Below the pieces are notes generated by a model that did not search any database, had not been told where the DNA came from, and was given only the letters and a program-made list of their open reading frames with translations. A program made the translations under genes and the position numbers. From Anopheles merus (lineage: Eukaryota > Arthropoda > Insecta > Diptera > Culicidae): a stretch of DNA of 64,000 nt. Positions 37,901-48,526 of this stretch are shown piece after piece (within the stretch, counting starts at the first letter, position 1; every line of letters starts with the position of its first letter). The stretch spans positions 42,143,255-42,207,254 of the forward strand of contig NC_054083.1 in assembly GCF_017562075.2 (NCBI RefSeq), given 5' to 3'.

Positions 37901-40854
37901 CGCGTATTAAAGGGAATGGAGAGAGAGAGAGAGAGCCATCACCCATTTCCAGACATCCATTCACTCGCCGGAAGTGTGTCAGCAATGACGCCGGGGTTCC
38001 AATGTTGCGGGGTTAGGGAGTACAGAGAAGAAGGGTGGAACACCAATCCGGAAAGGGTACGTCCGGCTTCTAATACGGCCCTTTTTCCTGTTTTTGCTTC
38101 GATGTGCTTTGGCCATCGATGGGGAGGAAGTGGAAAGAACGTATCATAAAACAAACCGTGGAATTGAATGAAGCGAATCCAATAATCAGATACGAAGCAA
38201 CAGCAACACATGCGCGCAAAAAAAAACCTCTATTGGCCACATTGATTGATCAAGAGAAAGGGAAAATGAAAATGGGAAACGAACAGGCAGGTGAGGAAGC
38301 TTTATGTTCCGTTATCTCTACAGCAAACCCTGCAATCTCGTTCGCTATTACGCCGCGTTAGGGTACGCTTGTAGCGTCTAGACGCGTCTAGACCGCAGGT
38401 GCCATTACTTTACGACGAAGGCCCCACGTCACGACCCGGGCCCCCCGGCCCCGGCAGATAAGCGTTGTCACTTTTTTAGTGCCCCCCCGCTGAAGCACGG
38501 TTGACGGACGGTGAGGAAAGGGGAATGGGAGGTTGGCGATAGCACGGGCCTCTTGTCTATACTTGTAGTTTGAAGCGTTTTTGGAGGACGCTTCTGGTGA
38601 CGAACGTTCGCCAAAGGTGGTGTAGATTACACACTTTGTAACGGGGTAATTAGCGAAGCTAGTCGTACTTCTTGGAAGGTGTCGACCGTGTTGGATTGGA
38701 GTGGACGTTTGTTTGCACATCACATTGATTGATTCATCGAAATCCCAGGGACATCCCAACTCTTTGGAGGACCTTAAATATGTTGGGGGTTTCAGCATCT
38801 TTCTGATCTTTTGGATCATATAACAGATCTATACCAAATTGTTCTTCGCTTGGGAAAGTTCGAACGCTTTCCAAATACCCAACCAAAGACGAGTACACAA
38901 ATTGTGCCTTTTCCCCGTTGCTGCAAGTATCGAAGTGTCATAAAAAACCTATTTCCCACACCATACCCAAGAGAAAGATCATTTGAACATTGTTGGAGAG
39001 TTGTAACAAAAAGAGATCACAATTAGAGATGAACCAAACGACAGTCTGAAGCGCGCGCGCCTATCTAAAACATCCATTAACATTCACACGATCAAGTAGT
39101 GATCAAATGGATCTTCCGATCCAATCACAGAACCCTTTCGAAAGCCCTGAAAACTGCTCTGGAAGAAAGTTGGAAGAAAATATCGCCGCTCTCAGTTACT
39201 CCAGCCCATTCCCATTCACTTTACTCGCTCGTTTCTTCATCGCTCTCTATTGTTTCTCTCTATCACTCTCTCTCTCTCTTTATCTTTCTCTCTCTTCAGT
39301 GGTATTTCCAGATACAATTCAAATGACAAATGACAATCTCGCACAACCGTCAAATGCCGCCCCGCCGGCCGCGATGCTAACCGGCAGCAATGTCGATCTG
39401 GGCCCACTGCCGGAAGGATGGGAGGAAGGCATCACAGAGAAGGGCGAACGGTACTATATCAATCACGCGACTCGGTCGACCACCTGGCGGGATCCTCGGT
39501 TGTGTACGTGCTTTTTTGTTTGTTATTTCCCTTTGTTGTTGTTTTGAAAAACTTCGCCCGCCATAGTTCACGCCATTTCCCAATTTTTTCCTCCAAAACA
39601 AGCGACTACGAAATCTTCCCGCACCTTACTCTTCATTCTTGTTGCGATCTGCAACTTCTTGACAACACACTTTGCTCGGTAGTGTAGGCATTTACGCTTT
39701 GCCAAAAGAAAAGCTTGAGTAGGCAGGAGGTAGAGTGTAGCGAATAGGCAGGGTAGCGAACAGGGACACGCTTTAACGAGCTTAGTAGATTAGCCATGGT
39801 AGTCAGCTGGCATTAGGCGCGCGAGAGTGAGATAGCGAAAGTAGATGACATCTTGCTGATTTAGTATGCTGTATTAACTATTCCAACCTTACGTTCTAAC
39901 TAACTTTAAACATACTAATACTTCCACTAACCTACCTGAATCTATCTGTCTCTATTGCTGTTCTTAAACAACCTGTCTTAAGTAGAGTGTTGTTAGATCT
40001 CGTAGTAGTAGCTTGAATCATTACATTTCATCTCATTTTGGAACCATTAGTTTAAGCCATTCTTTAAACTACCCCAAACATGACCGATCTAATTTGGTTT
40101 CTGTTTCAATTCCCTTGAAAACGAAAAAACAAACAACCAACAGCTAACCAAGACTGGGCCGTACAGGAGCAAACAGTCCGTCTGTACAACCTGCAGCTCG
40201 AGCGGGAACGACTTCGGAAACGGCAGCAGGAGATCAAATCACATGTAAGTAGCTGCCCATACATCGGTACCATACCTTGCCATTCCGAACCAACTTCTAC
40301 ATTGTGCTCGTACAATCCTGCTGTGTCTTCTCCAGATGGGAGACGACCCGTTCCTGTCCGGTATTGCCGATCACGCACGCCAGGAGTCCGGTGACAGCGG
40401 TCTGAGCGAATCGTCCATGACGCAGTCGATGCCCCACACGCCCGAATTTCTCTCCAGTATAGATGACAGTATGGACGGGTTAAGCAGTAAGTGGCGATTG
40501 GTTTGAGTGCATTATAATCGGGCATATGAATTTTTAATTCGTTTTATTCCTTAATTGCAGTGACGGACAACACGATGGACACTATAGCATTTGGGGATAA
40601 TCTCGAGACGCCCGATGAGTTTATGGTGAGTTGCACTTTAGTGATGTTACCTACTGTGTGCTACGATCAGGCTATTTTTACATCATAAGACACATTAAGC
40701 TACGTTTCCCTATCACTAATATGCTCTTTTTCGCTCTTCCCACCTACAGCTGGACGATCCTTTGCTGCTGGAAAAGATCGATGCCGTCACCAACCTGAGC
40801 CTGATGGATCCGACGAGTAGTAAACCGGATAACACGCTCTACGACATCATCTAA
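9769..40854 (+). CDS. yki: Yorkie transcriptional coactivator (YAP/TAZ orthologue)
   Basis: Yorkie is the nuclear coactivator of the Hippo pathway. It binds Scalloped/TEAD and drives growth genes; Warts/LATS phosphorylation holds it in the cytoplasm. The CDS joins 9769..10592, 34429..34583, 39300..39503, 40144..40244, 40336..40486, 40561..40625 and 40750..40854 (1,605 nt, 534 aa). All junctions have GT-AG borders and matching phases. The domains are: TEAD-binding region about 42-86 (RMRKLPESFF), HSRENS at 97-102, HSRAHS at 132-137, an Ala/Gly-rich tract about 155-225, WW1 256-288, WW2 361-394, a charged coiled coil about 398-428, HARQES at 441-446 and DSGLS at 448-452. The start is the ATG in ACAAAATGG. 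hpo follows on the same strand. Confidence 0.97.
11531..11573. repeat. (CA)n microsatellite
   Basis: An uninterrupted 43 bp CA array in yki intron 1. Confidence 0.9.
12085..12168. repeat. (GT)n microsatellite
   Basis: An uninterrupted 84 bp GT array in yki intron 1, the longest dinucleotide run in the window. Alternating GT of this length can adopt Z-DNA. Confidence 0.92.
17136..17304. mobile_element. Possible small hAT-like relic
   Basis: The left end reads TAGGGATGTGCATA and the right end, inverted, CAGTGATGGAAATA. The flanks CTCTACAC and TTGTACAC agree at 6 of 8 positions. The interior is A/T-rich with GAT-containing short repeats. The ends are one base out of register with the duplication, so this is tentative. 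Confidence 0.3.
22663..22690. repeat. (ACCG)n tetranucleotide repeat
   Basis: Six to seven ACCG units in yki intron 1. Confidence 0.85.
22993..23068. repeat. (CA)n microsatellite
   Basis: An uninterrupted CA array of about 76 bp in yki intron 1. It is complementary to the GT array near 12.1 kb. Confidence 0.92.
26112..26172. repeat. (CT)n microsatellite
   Basis: An uninterrupted CT array of about 61 bp in yki intron 1. Confidence 0.92.
26535..26563. repeat. (CAG)n trinucleotide repeat
   Basis: Nine or ten CAG units in yki intron 1, with no supporting gene context. Confidence 0.85.
28429..28468. repeat. (GT)n microsatellite
   Basis: An uninterrupted 40 bp GT array in yki intron 1. Confidence 0.9.
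30856..31230 (-). mobile_element. Degraded hAT-like minisatellite element in yki intron 1
   Basis: The right end, read on the minus strand, is CAGTGGTGTGC and then aligns over about 60 bp with the left end of the element at 50084-51151, including a shared core reading TCCGGCTATTGTTAGTCCGA. The left end (TAACGTTGGCAAAAA) is a weaker match to the other element's right end. The interior is a diverged GGAGTCGGCT-type repeat of about 10 bp period. I see no clear target duplication, so the outer limits are approximate. It is a non-autonomous relic with no transposase. Confidence 0.65.
34429..34583 (+). CDS. yki: yki coding exon 2: second half of WW1
   Basis: The acceptor follows a CT-rich stretch ending in CTCAG. 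The first base completes Asn275, giving the WW consensus YYINHNTRTTTWEDPR. The rest encodes a Ser/Gln/Thr-rich segment ending SPTPTNN. The exon ends in phase 1 at GTGAGT. Confidence 0.95.
35725..35765. repeat. (AAG)n trinucleotide repeat
   Basis: A slightly interrupted AAG array in yki intron 2. Confidence 0.88.
36818..36840. repeat. (CGT)n trinucleotide repeat
   Basis: Seven to eight CGT units in yki intron 2. Confidence 0.88.
39300..39503 (+). CDS. yki: yki coding exon 3: WW2 cassette
   Basis: The 204-nt exon encodes residues 327-394 and the first base of codon 395. It begins VVFPDTIQM and contains all of WW2 (LPEGWEEG to TTWRDPRL). Both borders are phase 1, so skipping it would keep the frame. 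The donor is GTACGT. Confidence 0.95.
39504..40143 (+). other. yki: yki intron 3
   Basis: The 640-nt intron has a GTACGT donor and an ACCAACAG acceptor with few pyrimidines, so both borders are weaker than those of the other yki introns. Nothing else is recognised in it. Confidence 0.75.
40144..40244 (+). CDS. yki: yki coding exon 4: coiled coil
   Basis: The exon completes Ser395 and encodes NQDWAVQEQTVRLYNLQLER and the basic RLRKRQQEIKSH. It is a predicted heptad-like helix as in the YAP coiled-coil region. It ends in phase 0 at GTAAGT. Confidence 0.93.
40336..40486 (+). CDS. yki: yki coding exon 5: third HxRxxS site and phosphodegron
   Basis: The exon starts at Met429 and contains HARQES and DSGLSES, equivalent to the Ser381/phosphodegron block of mammalian YAP. 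It ends in phase 1 at GTAAGT. Confidence 0.93.
40561..40625 (+). CDS. yki: yki coding exon 6: transactivation segment
   Basis: The 65-nt exon encodes MTDNTMDTIAF and NLETPDEFM, an acidic segment typical of the YAP C-terminal activation region. The acceptor is TTGCAG and the donor GTGAGT. Confidence 0.9.
40750..40854 (+). CDS. yki: yki coding exon 7: C-terminus
   Basis: The last exon encodes 34 residues from LDDPLLLEKIDAV to the C-terminal TLYDII, then TAA. Mammalian YAP ends in a class I PDZ ligand (LTWL); this protein does not. Confidence 0.92.
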   Translation: MDDPLLLEKIDAVTNLSLMDPTSSKPDNTLYDII

Positions 40855-43800
40855 CGTTAAGATGATGCAACGTTTGCCGCAGCAACAGAACGCGTAGAAC
40901 CATCTTATGTAGAGTAATAGTAGCCCACTACGCCAGCGATTAGTACACGCATCCACTGACTTGCACACACGCACACACACAAACACAAATACTACTTACA
41001 ATGTTCTTGCATCCCCAAGAAATACCATCAGCCTACAAACACCAGCATAGACAAGATCGTTTGAAGACCTGATCTAGAGACTCTCAAGGCCCGAACGTAC
41101 TACTTAGAGATACAACTCAAGCCCCAAACAATATAATTAGCGATAAGACTCAATCGTTCTACTTGGAGATACAAATAGGGAAAGAAGACTGTAAGTAGTG
41201 TGCGTGTGTATGTGTGTGTGTACGTGTGGTGCGATCGCAGCTTAGGAAACAATGAAACAAATGAAGGAAACGCAGCGTGGTTCCCGTACTGAACGGGGGA
41301 AACTGCTCCTTGTCCGAGTTATGTTCCGTTAATGATACCTATATACATCTCTTATTATTACTACATCCTGCTTGCACACGGGCACCGATGTGCTTGTGCA
41401 CATTGGACGAATTATTAGTGGTTAGTCGATTAGCTTGTACGTACGGATTATTATTTTATTTTTAAATCTTTTTTTTTTTTTAATCCACTTAGAAGAATGT
41501 GAGATTTGCAGCGCGCAACTAGTATCCAATTACGTAGTATGTGAGGGATGTAGCGCAAGATAGGCGAGAAGCATGAGAAGAGGAAAAAAGATCGCACGGA
41601 GTGAGTAATCGTGTCCGGATAAGCGACAAGATTACACACACACACACACACATCCACCGTGCAAGCTGACACAAGGAACTGCAAGCAATTCAAGTGCCTT
41701 ATCCGTTTCGAGTGAGTGAAAGAGGAAGAAAAAAACACTCGAAACCGGAGAAAGAAAACGATATGTGGTATAAGTAGAACGTGGTGTGGTGTTTAGCGCG
41801 CGGAGTTAGAAAGTAATTAAAGCATGAAACAGTCTGCAGATAGTACAGGCAGTAGATGGGGAGCTGCGAAGATAGTGTATTATAATGTGCAAAATGGCGA
41901 AATTGGCTATTTGCGGTTTGGAACACGTATACGAAGGCGAGCGAGATGCGAGAACGCGACGGCGAGTACGTGTAACCGCGTGTGCTACGTATGCGCCGCC
42001 GGCCTGGATGGAATGGCTAGATCAGCTCTCATATCTACCGCCCAGCGGCGCAATACGGTCAAGTAGCTTGAGCAATGGGGAAAGGATAACGTATAGGAGG
42101 CATTAGGCATGTAGGAGAATTAAAACTCATGTTTGCGTAATCGTTGTAGCGTGCGAGAAGAGGTTAGTATGATTGAGACAGTGTGTGCGAGTGCGAGGAC
42201 TGTGCATGAATGCGGGACAGTGAATGAATGTGGTCCAATATTCTAGCCATAAGAGGTAGTAACACGGCAGCAGAAGGAGGAGCCACCGTAACCGATATAC
42301 GAAGATGGAGCGAGCAACTCGTTTTTGAAAGCAGCAGCAGCAGCAGCAGCACCAGCAGGTGCAGCCGCCATTAGTCCCAGGAGTGAGAATAGTCTCTTGT
42401 TTGGCGCACACGAAGCGCTTCAAGGGAGTGTGGGGCCAAATGCAACACAGAAACAAATTCCTCCGGCGCTCGATGGCTGGAGATGCATTTATATCAATGT
42501 TGCCCGCCCGATCGAGCAGTGTCTGCTGTGGGCGGCCGATGATAAAGAAAGGGTCAATTGTTAATTTTTTGGAATCAACTTGCCCCAGTGTACACATACA
42601 CAAACACACAAACCCCCACAGTAATATGTGCAAAGCGAAGCGAAGAGGAACGGCTGCCTTTGTCTGCTGTCTGCGATGCGTTGTACGACCGGCAATACAA
42701 AACAAAAAACAATGATCCTCTTCGTATCGGTTAACAAACAAACAAAGTAACAAACAAGTACGATCAATATCCATTGATATCGTTCACACACACACACACA
42801 CACAAACACACACACCATCAATGTTAGGCTAGTACGCCGTGAAGTGGTGTAACATTGCAATTATATAGATTTTATGTTTCGTTTTTATATACATCCAGCG
42901 CGCCCGCTCCTTTTGCTCCATCTGGAACGGGCGTTCGTTCTCGCTTGGCTCGTGACTGTGTCATCGACAAGATCGATGCAAGTAAAGCGAGCGAGTTTGG
43001 ACTGTGCGAATGGAATGTTCACAGTGACTATTTCATGTCCGGTTGAACGGTGAACGTGAAGGGAAGAGAGAGGAAGAAAAAAAACCTAGCTCATTAAGCA
43101 ACAAGATACATATGTACACATATCCCAACCGATCGTGTCCCATCGGTGCATCTACTTATTCGCACGATCACGATTCTATTATCACGCTCATCGAGCTACT
43201 ACTGCAAAAAAAAGGAAAACAAAAGTGAGAAAAGCAAAAAACATACAGATTTACTGGCAAATCGGCAGCATATGGTCAACAAAGTTTGCGCACATAAAAC
43301 AAACTGCGGGGAATTTTTGAACCAAAATCGAAAGATCCAATGCTGATTTCCCTGATCATAGTTTTTTGGCAGCATATTTTTTTATACCTAAAGCCATTTT
43401 TCAAACCATTTTTTTTACTGATTTAAGTTTTAAAACAAAAAGCGCGCTAAGGCAATTACTTCAATTTACTACTTTGGTATTGTAAGGCTTAACCACAGCA
43501 TTAGTTTTAAACATTTAAAAACAAATCATAAGCATGCAACGGTAGCAACAGTTACAGAGCTTCGTTGCCTATTCGATTTTAGTAGTATTGTTAGGACAAA
43601 CAAAAAAAAATCAAGCGTTGGTTCTTGGATTTGGATTCAACTTGGGTGAGAAAAATGGTTTCATTTTTCTCAACCATCACTACCACTCTCCCACCCCTTC
43701 ATTTGCACCAGCGCGAAGGAACGTCGATCGTTCGATGCTGCTGCTAACCCGGCGTTAACCATTGTTGCCTCGATTTTGCTTGCTACTGTTTGTTTTTTAT

Positions 43801-46300
43801 TTTCTTTTGGAAGGGAAAACTGGCCGCAGCGTTTTTTTGTTCATTTTTTCGATGTGTTTCTATGCTAATGTTGCAACATTGCCGTCCAATATAGTTTCGT
43901 TTTTAATGTTTTGTTCTACTTCTTCGCAACGTAAACGCAAGAAAAAAAAACCGAACGTATTGCTGCCAGCTTCCGCCAGCTCTTCAGGTTGGGGGATCCA
44001 TTTGTTGGAACCATTTTCCGAGTCGCTTTTTTGCAGTGATCGGTTGCAGTGTAGATGGGGATGATAATAGGAAAGGAATTGGGCTGTAGATCCGTTGGTA
44101 CGATCGAGTTGGTCGCTCGTTGAGCGAAAATCCATCCACAAACGATCGGTCCCTCGAGTGGGGCGATCGCGATCACTCGCGCAAGTTGAATCGCATAGCG
44201 AGCATTGGGCAGATATTTTAACAAGATAAATCCTGCAAACGTTGGCAAACGGTGGCGTACGGTTTGGTGCGTCCCCACCGCCCGAGATACATTTATCTTT
44301 GCCGTCCAGAATTGCATTGAGAAGCAGTTTGTTTTGTGTTGTCTTTTTTAGTTTCTCTAGCAAACATAAGTGCCTTCTTCCTTTTTTTTATGTGTGTGTT
44401 CTGTTATGTGCATCAGCAGTGAAGTAAGTGATGGTGAACCAAACGAACAGTTCATGCGGACACTAACACGCGGTGGCACACATTGTTTATGCCCTGTACT
44501 AGTGGCTTTACCCTGGCAGCACTCATCAAGCAGTATTTGTTAGCAAATATTTGTTAGCGTTGATGAGCCGAGCTACACATTAGCGTAAAGCGATATTAGA
44601 TAGAGCAAAGAAGAAGAAAAAGAAGAAGAACGTTCTTACTTCGTACAGAAATTCACCCCCACCTAATGCGACTCAAGTAAGATAGTTGAACGCTTCCAAC
44701 ACATTCGCAAGAAGCGTACGGATGCTTTATTCTGCTTCCCTTTCTGTGGGAACTGTAGAACTGGTAGAAAATACTACTTCTAGACACCTATTGCTCTACA
44801 CGTGAGGATTCTGGAAGCAAAAGGGAACACCAAATCGTACTTCCTTGTGGTAAAGGTACTCAACTAGGTAGAGCAGCTAGCGTTGTCTACAAAAAAGCAC
44901 CAGGGAGTTTGCTTAGGTGCGTTTTTCTCTAATATTTTTAACTCTCTTTGTCAGCGATAATTTTTAATGTTTAATATCGACAAAAAAACTCTATTAATCC
45001 ACACCAAAAGATGCAGCTAATTCAACCGCAAAAGCCACCAAGTGTTTGTTCGTCAGCTAGGTTTGAGTGTCACTTACATTAACTGACTCTGTTTGAAATG
45101 CACCACAATTGCACCACACAGTTGGTTGTTCCCATGGAGTGCAAGTGTGTGCTACGAGCTTCACTAGAGGAAGCAGTAACAGCCATGCAATGCTCTACGA
45201 ACGGAGATAGACAGGCACGTGCCTAAATGCACGTGGTAATGCAATAATGCACGAGTGGCTTAGAGCCACTCCTGTAGAAAGCAAAAGCGAGGATCGTTCA
45301 ATCAGAATTGAACGTTGATTCAAAATTGTAGCAAAACAAACAAACAAAAAACACAGAAACACATATATAAAAAAAACTCTAGCACACACTGTAAAAAACG
45401 GGGGGACGGGAATAATGCAAATAGAGTAAATTTGTCTTTGTTCCAAAGCCTTGTAATACACTGTATGTACTAGAGAGAAGGGAAAGAGCTATTTCTAGAG
45501 CACAAACTAAAGCAATGCGTAATAAAAGTGAGAAATCCACCAACCAGAACCAACAAATAGAACAAACCTGTTTACCTTTTGCTTAGTACATGGGATGAAA
45601 TGATGACATAGTTTGGACTACATAAAAATATATTATTAATTGCTCTTCATAAACATCTTCCATTTAAAAAATCTACCGGATTTAACGGTTTTCGCAACGA
45701 CCAGTGCGCCATCTATTCGCGAGCTTCGTAAGCAGCAGCGACAACAGTTCAAAATAGCCGTTTTTAAAAGCAATTCGCTAAGAAGATAAGCCTATATTAA
45801 AATCAAATCAAATATAAATAAAAAAAGATTATGCTGTCGAACACGTTCTCAACTGGATCAACTAATTTTTTTTATATAGAACTAAAAATAAATGATTTCT
45901 GGAATGTGAAATATTTCACTCCGTGCATGTTGTAGTATTTTCACAGGGGCTTAACGTTTCGTACCTTTCATTCGTGTTTTTAAATGATGCAGCTGTCCAA
46001 AAACAAGCAATTTACGTTTGTTATAAATATCGAATTAGGATGTTTGGAATAATTTGTTGAACTACAACTGTACTTCATAAAAAAAAACAAAATCAACAGA
46101 TGTACGGAATCACGTGACCAAGTGAACAAGCCGGACTGAGGATAGTTTTCAGTCAAGGAAACTTCATCGCAAATTTTATATGACTTTTTTTTATTTAAAA
46201 TATGTTGTAAATTACGTTATGTTATACCGTATAATTGTAAAACATAGCCAAAAATGGGCTTTACTTACTTTTCATAACAGAAAAAAACATATAAAACTCC
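40855..46300 (+). other. yki 3' region and yki-hpo intergenic DNA
   Basis: Sequence after the yki stop is A/T-rich with short CA arrays and no convincing gene. Candidate poly(A) signals include ATTAAA at 41816 and 42119 and AATAAA at 45521 and 45817. I cannot tell which ends the yki mRNA. A GCA run at about 42331-42358 and a near-direct repeat of TATTTGTTAGC at about 44535-44560 are the only other structures. Confidence 0.5.
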
Positions 46301-48503
46301 ACCGTGAGGGCGCTTTGCAGCTTCTACCTCCCATAAATCGTGCGATAGGGATGGCTGCGCGAACAAAAAGCGAGAAAGATAGTGCGAAACGTCATGCACG
46401 CACACACACACCAGCACCATCGCGACACGCTGCCACACGCATACACGCACGAGCGTACACGGTGACAGTTCTGAAAAGACGGTGGGATGGACAGTTCGCC
46501 TCGCCTGAGTCCGTGTGTGTTGCTTGCGGTGTGAGTTTCGGACCGGTCGTTTCGGGCCCGGTGTGTACGCGCTACATCAGTGCATCGAATACATTGCAAA
46601 CCTTTTTTGCGCGATCAGAAACACGCACTTGCAACAACGAACGTGAAACAAAGTTCCATCCCGAGTGCGAATACACCGCAAAAGTGCGACAGAGGAACAG
46701 CAGACGGGCAAGGGTTTTGCGGTGCGTAAGGTCACCACACTTGGTGGCGGCTGCCGTTCCAACCTCTGGGAGATAAAAAAAACACACAGGCACGCACACA
46801 GAGACACAGAGCGTGAAAGGCAGCTGACTGCATAAACACAGCGGCACAGTGTTGTGTGCGGGGGCTGTCTGGTTGTGAAACAACACATCCAGGCAGGCTG
46901 GAATTGGTCGCTGGTTACAGTGCGCGTCGTCCCATAGTGTGTGCGGTTGTAAAATTGTTGCATCCCAATCAGCGCAAAAGTGCAAAAGCAGCAGCAAACC
47001 CTCGTTAGTTGCAGGCGGCGAAGGAGTTGGTCCAATCATTCCACACCCACAAACACATACAAAGCACTACTACAGTGTGTGCTTGTCCTAAAATAGGGCG
47101 AAATATTGCGCGTACGGCACGACGGACGCACGGCTGCTGCCGGAAGCAGCGGCACATCGCACTTTCGTGTTGGGGGTGCATTCGCCTCTCCTGCTCTAGC
47201 CGTAGGAGCCACTCGTAGCAGGCGAGTGCGAGAGAAGCAATCTCACACATTCTACCCGTCGCCGCTGTTGTGTGCTGGTGTGTGAGAAAAATAATAAATG
47301 AAGAAGCAATAAAACACACACACGAGGCCGGAGGACGGAATCTTTCCCCGTTGCGAGATGTGCATTCCTGTCGATGCACCCACGACCACCACCACCATCA
47401 TCGCCAGTGTCCATTGACCGCGACAGCAAGTTGCTGGGCAAGTGCGCCGAGTGCATCCGCTAGTGCAGCTTTGTGGCCTTGAAATTTGCTCCTAGTGTGT
47501 GGTGGCAAACCGACCAAGGAATAAGGGTCGTCCGACACGCCACGGTGGGGAAAGAAGAAAAATTTATGTAAAAATAGATCTCATTCCTCTTCAGAAAATC
47601 GAATCTTCACCACACTACACATCACACAGGAGAGTGTGTACGACGGAGTAGGCCATTTCACCGCACCAGCTGCTGGTGTACACGGAGCAAACACACATAT
47701 CAGCAGTACCCGCTGCAGCGATACATACACAAACACAAACACACAGAGAGAGATACGGAGGCTGGAGGAATGCAGCAGAACCCCCCGATGATGCTCCGGT
47801 GCGTCCTCGCCTAAGCCGCCAGACAATGTTGTGTCAACCGCAACGGGCTAAATTTAACGCGGGTCAACATCGTGATCCAGAATTCCCCTGTGGTGCCGCG
47901 TCGTGTCTCGGTTGCTGTGCGTGAGCGCTTGTGATCGTGAAAGGAATGGTGCAATAGTGTGTAAATAGTGTGCAGAAAAGAATAGCAGTGACAAAAAAAG
48001 CCACCCCCAGGGCGCACCTACCTGTCAGGGAGCAAAACGGAACAGATAGTGTGTGTGTGTGTGCATTTTTAGTTTGTTTTGTTTTGGTACAATTTGATTT
48101 CAATTTCGTGATTGCAACCCGGACGTGTCACAACGGTAACCAATAAGCCGTGTGAGTGTGTGTGATCTAGTTTTCCGGTTGTTTATTTTTTCCTTTTTTT
48201 TTTTGTGTCTAAGTTTTCCCAAAACTCAATCTCGTAAAGCACCACGCGCACATCGTGAGAGACGGAGAGAGAGAGAGAGAGTGGTTTCCTTTAATTAAAA
48301 GGCTTTCTTTTCCGTTTCGGGCTGTTGTGTGTGGGCTCGGCCAGACGCACTTTTCACTAGCCCCCACGTACTTTAATCGGAAGGAAAACCAAACAGCCCC
48401 AGCACAACACAATCAGACATAAAAGCTCGCCGATCTGAACTGAGAGGGGGTGCATCCATCATCTCGTAGCAGTCTCTGTGCCCCGTGTGCCCCCTTTTCG
48501 TAT
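46301..48503 (+). other. Probable hpo promoter and 5' leader
   Basis: GC content rises here compared with the preceding A/T-rich DNA. The sequence runs with no strong splice sites into the hpo start codon. Open frames in it (for example 46180-46776) have Arg/Thr/His-rich compositions typical of CACA-rich leader and no domain. The transcription start could not be fixed. Confidence 0.4.
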
Positions 48504-48526
48504 ATGTTGGCGATGTCTTCCAAACA
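48504..48526 (+). CDS. hpo: hpo coding exon 1
   Basis: This short exon encodes MLAMSSK and two bases of His8, ending at GTAAGT. The ATG at 48513 would give MSSK instead. His8 is completed after the 3.5 kb intron, leading into ELKKLSEES, as in other Hippo/MST proteins. Confidence 0.8.

Larger units (their letters stand above)
34584..39299 (+). other. yki: yki intron 2 (4.7 kb)
   Basis: The intron lies between the WW1-completing exon and the WW2 exon. It contains an AAG-rich array at 35725-35765, a CGT array at 36818-36840 and otherwise unremarkable A/T-rich sequence. Its acceptor follows a long CT-rich stretch. No further exon fits the reading phase. Confidence 0.8.

Noticed and set aside
46180..46776. 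198-codon open frame before hpo
   Set aside because: Its composition comes from CACA-rich leader sequence, no domain is visible, and it lies in the probable hpo promoter and leader.
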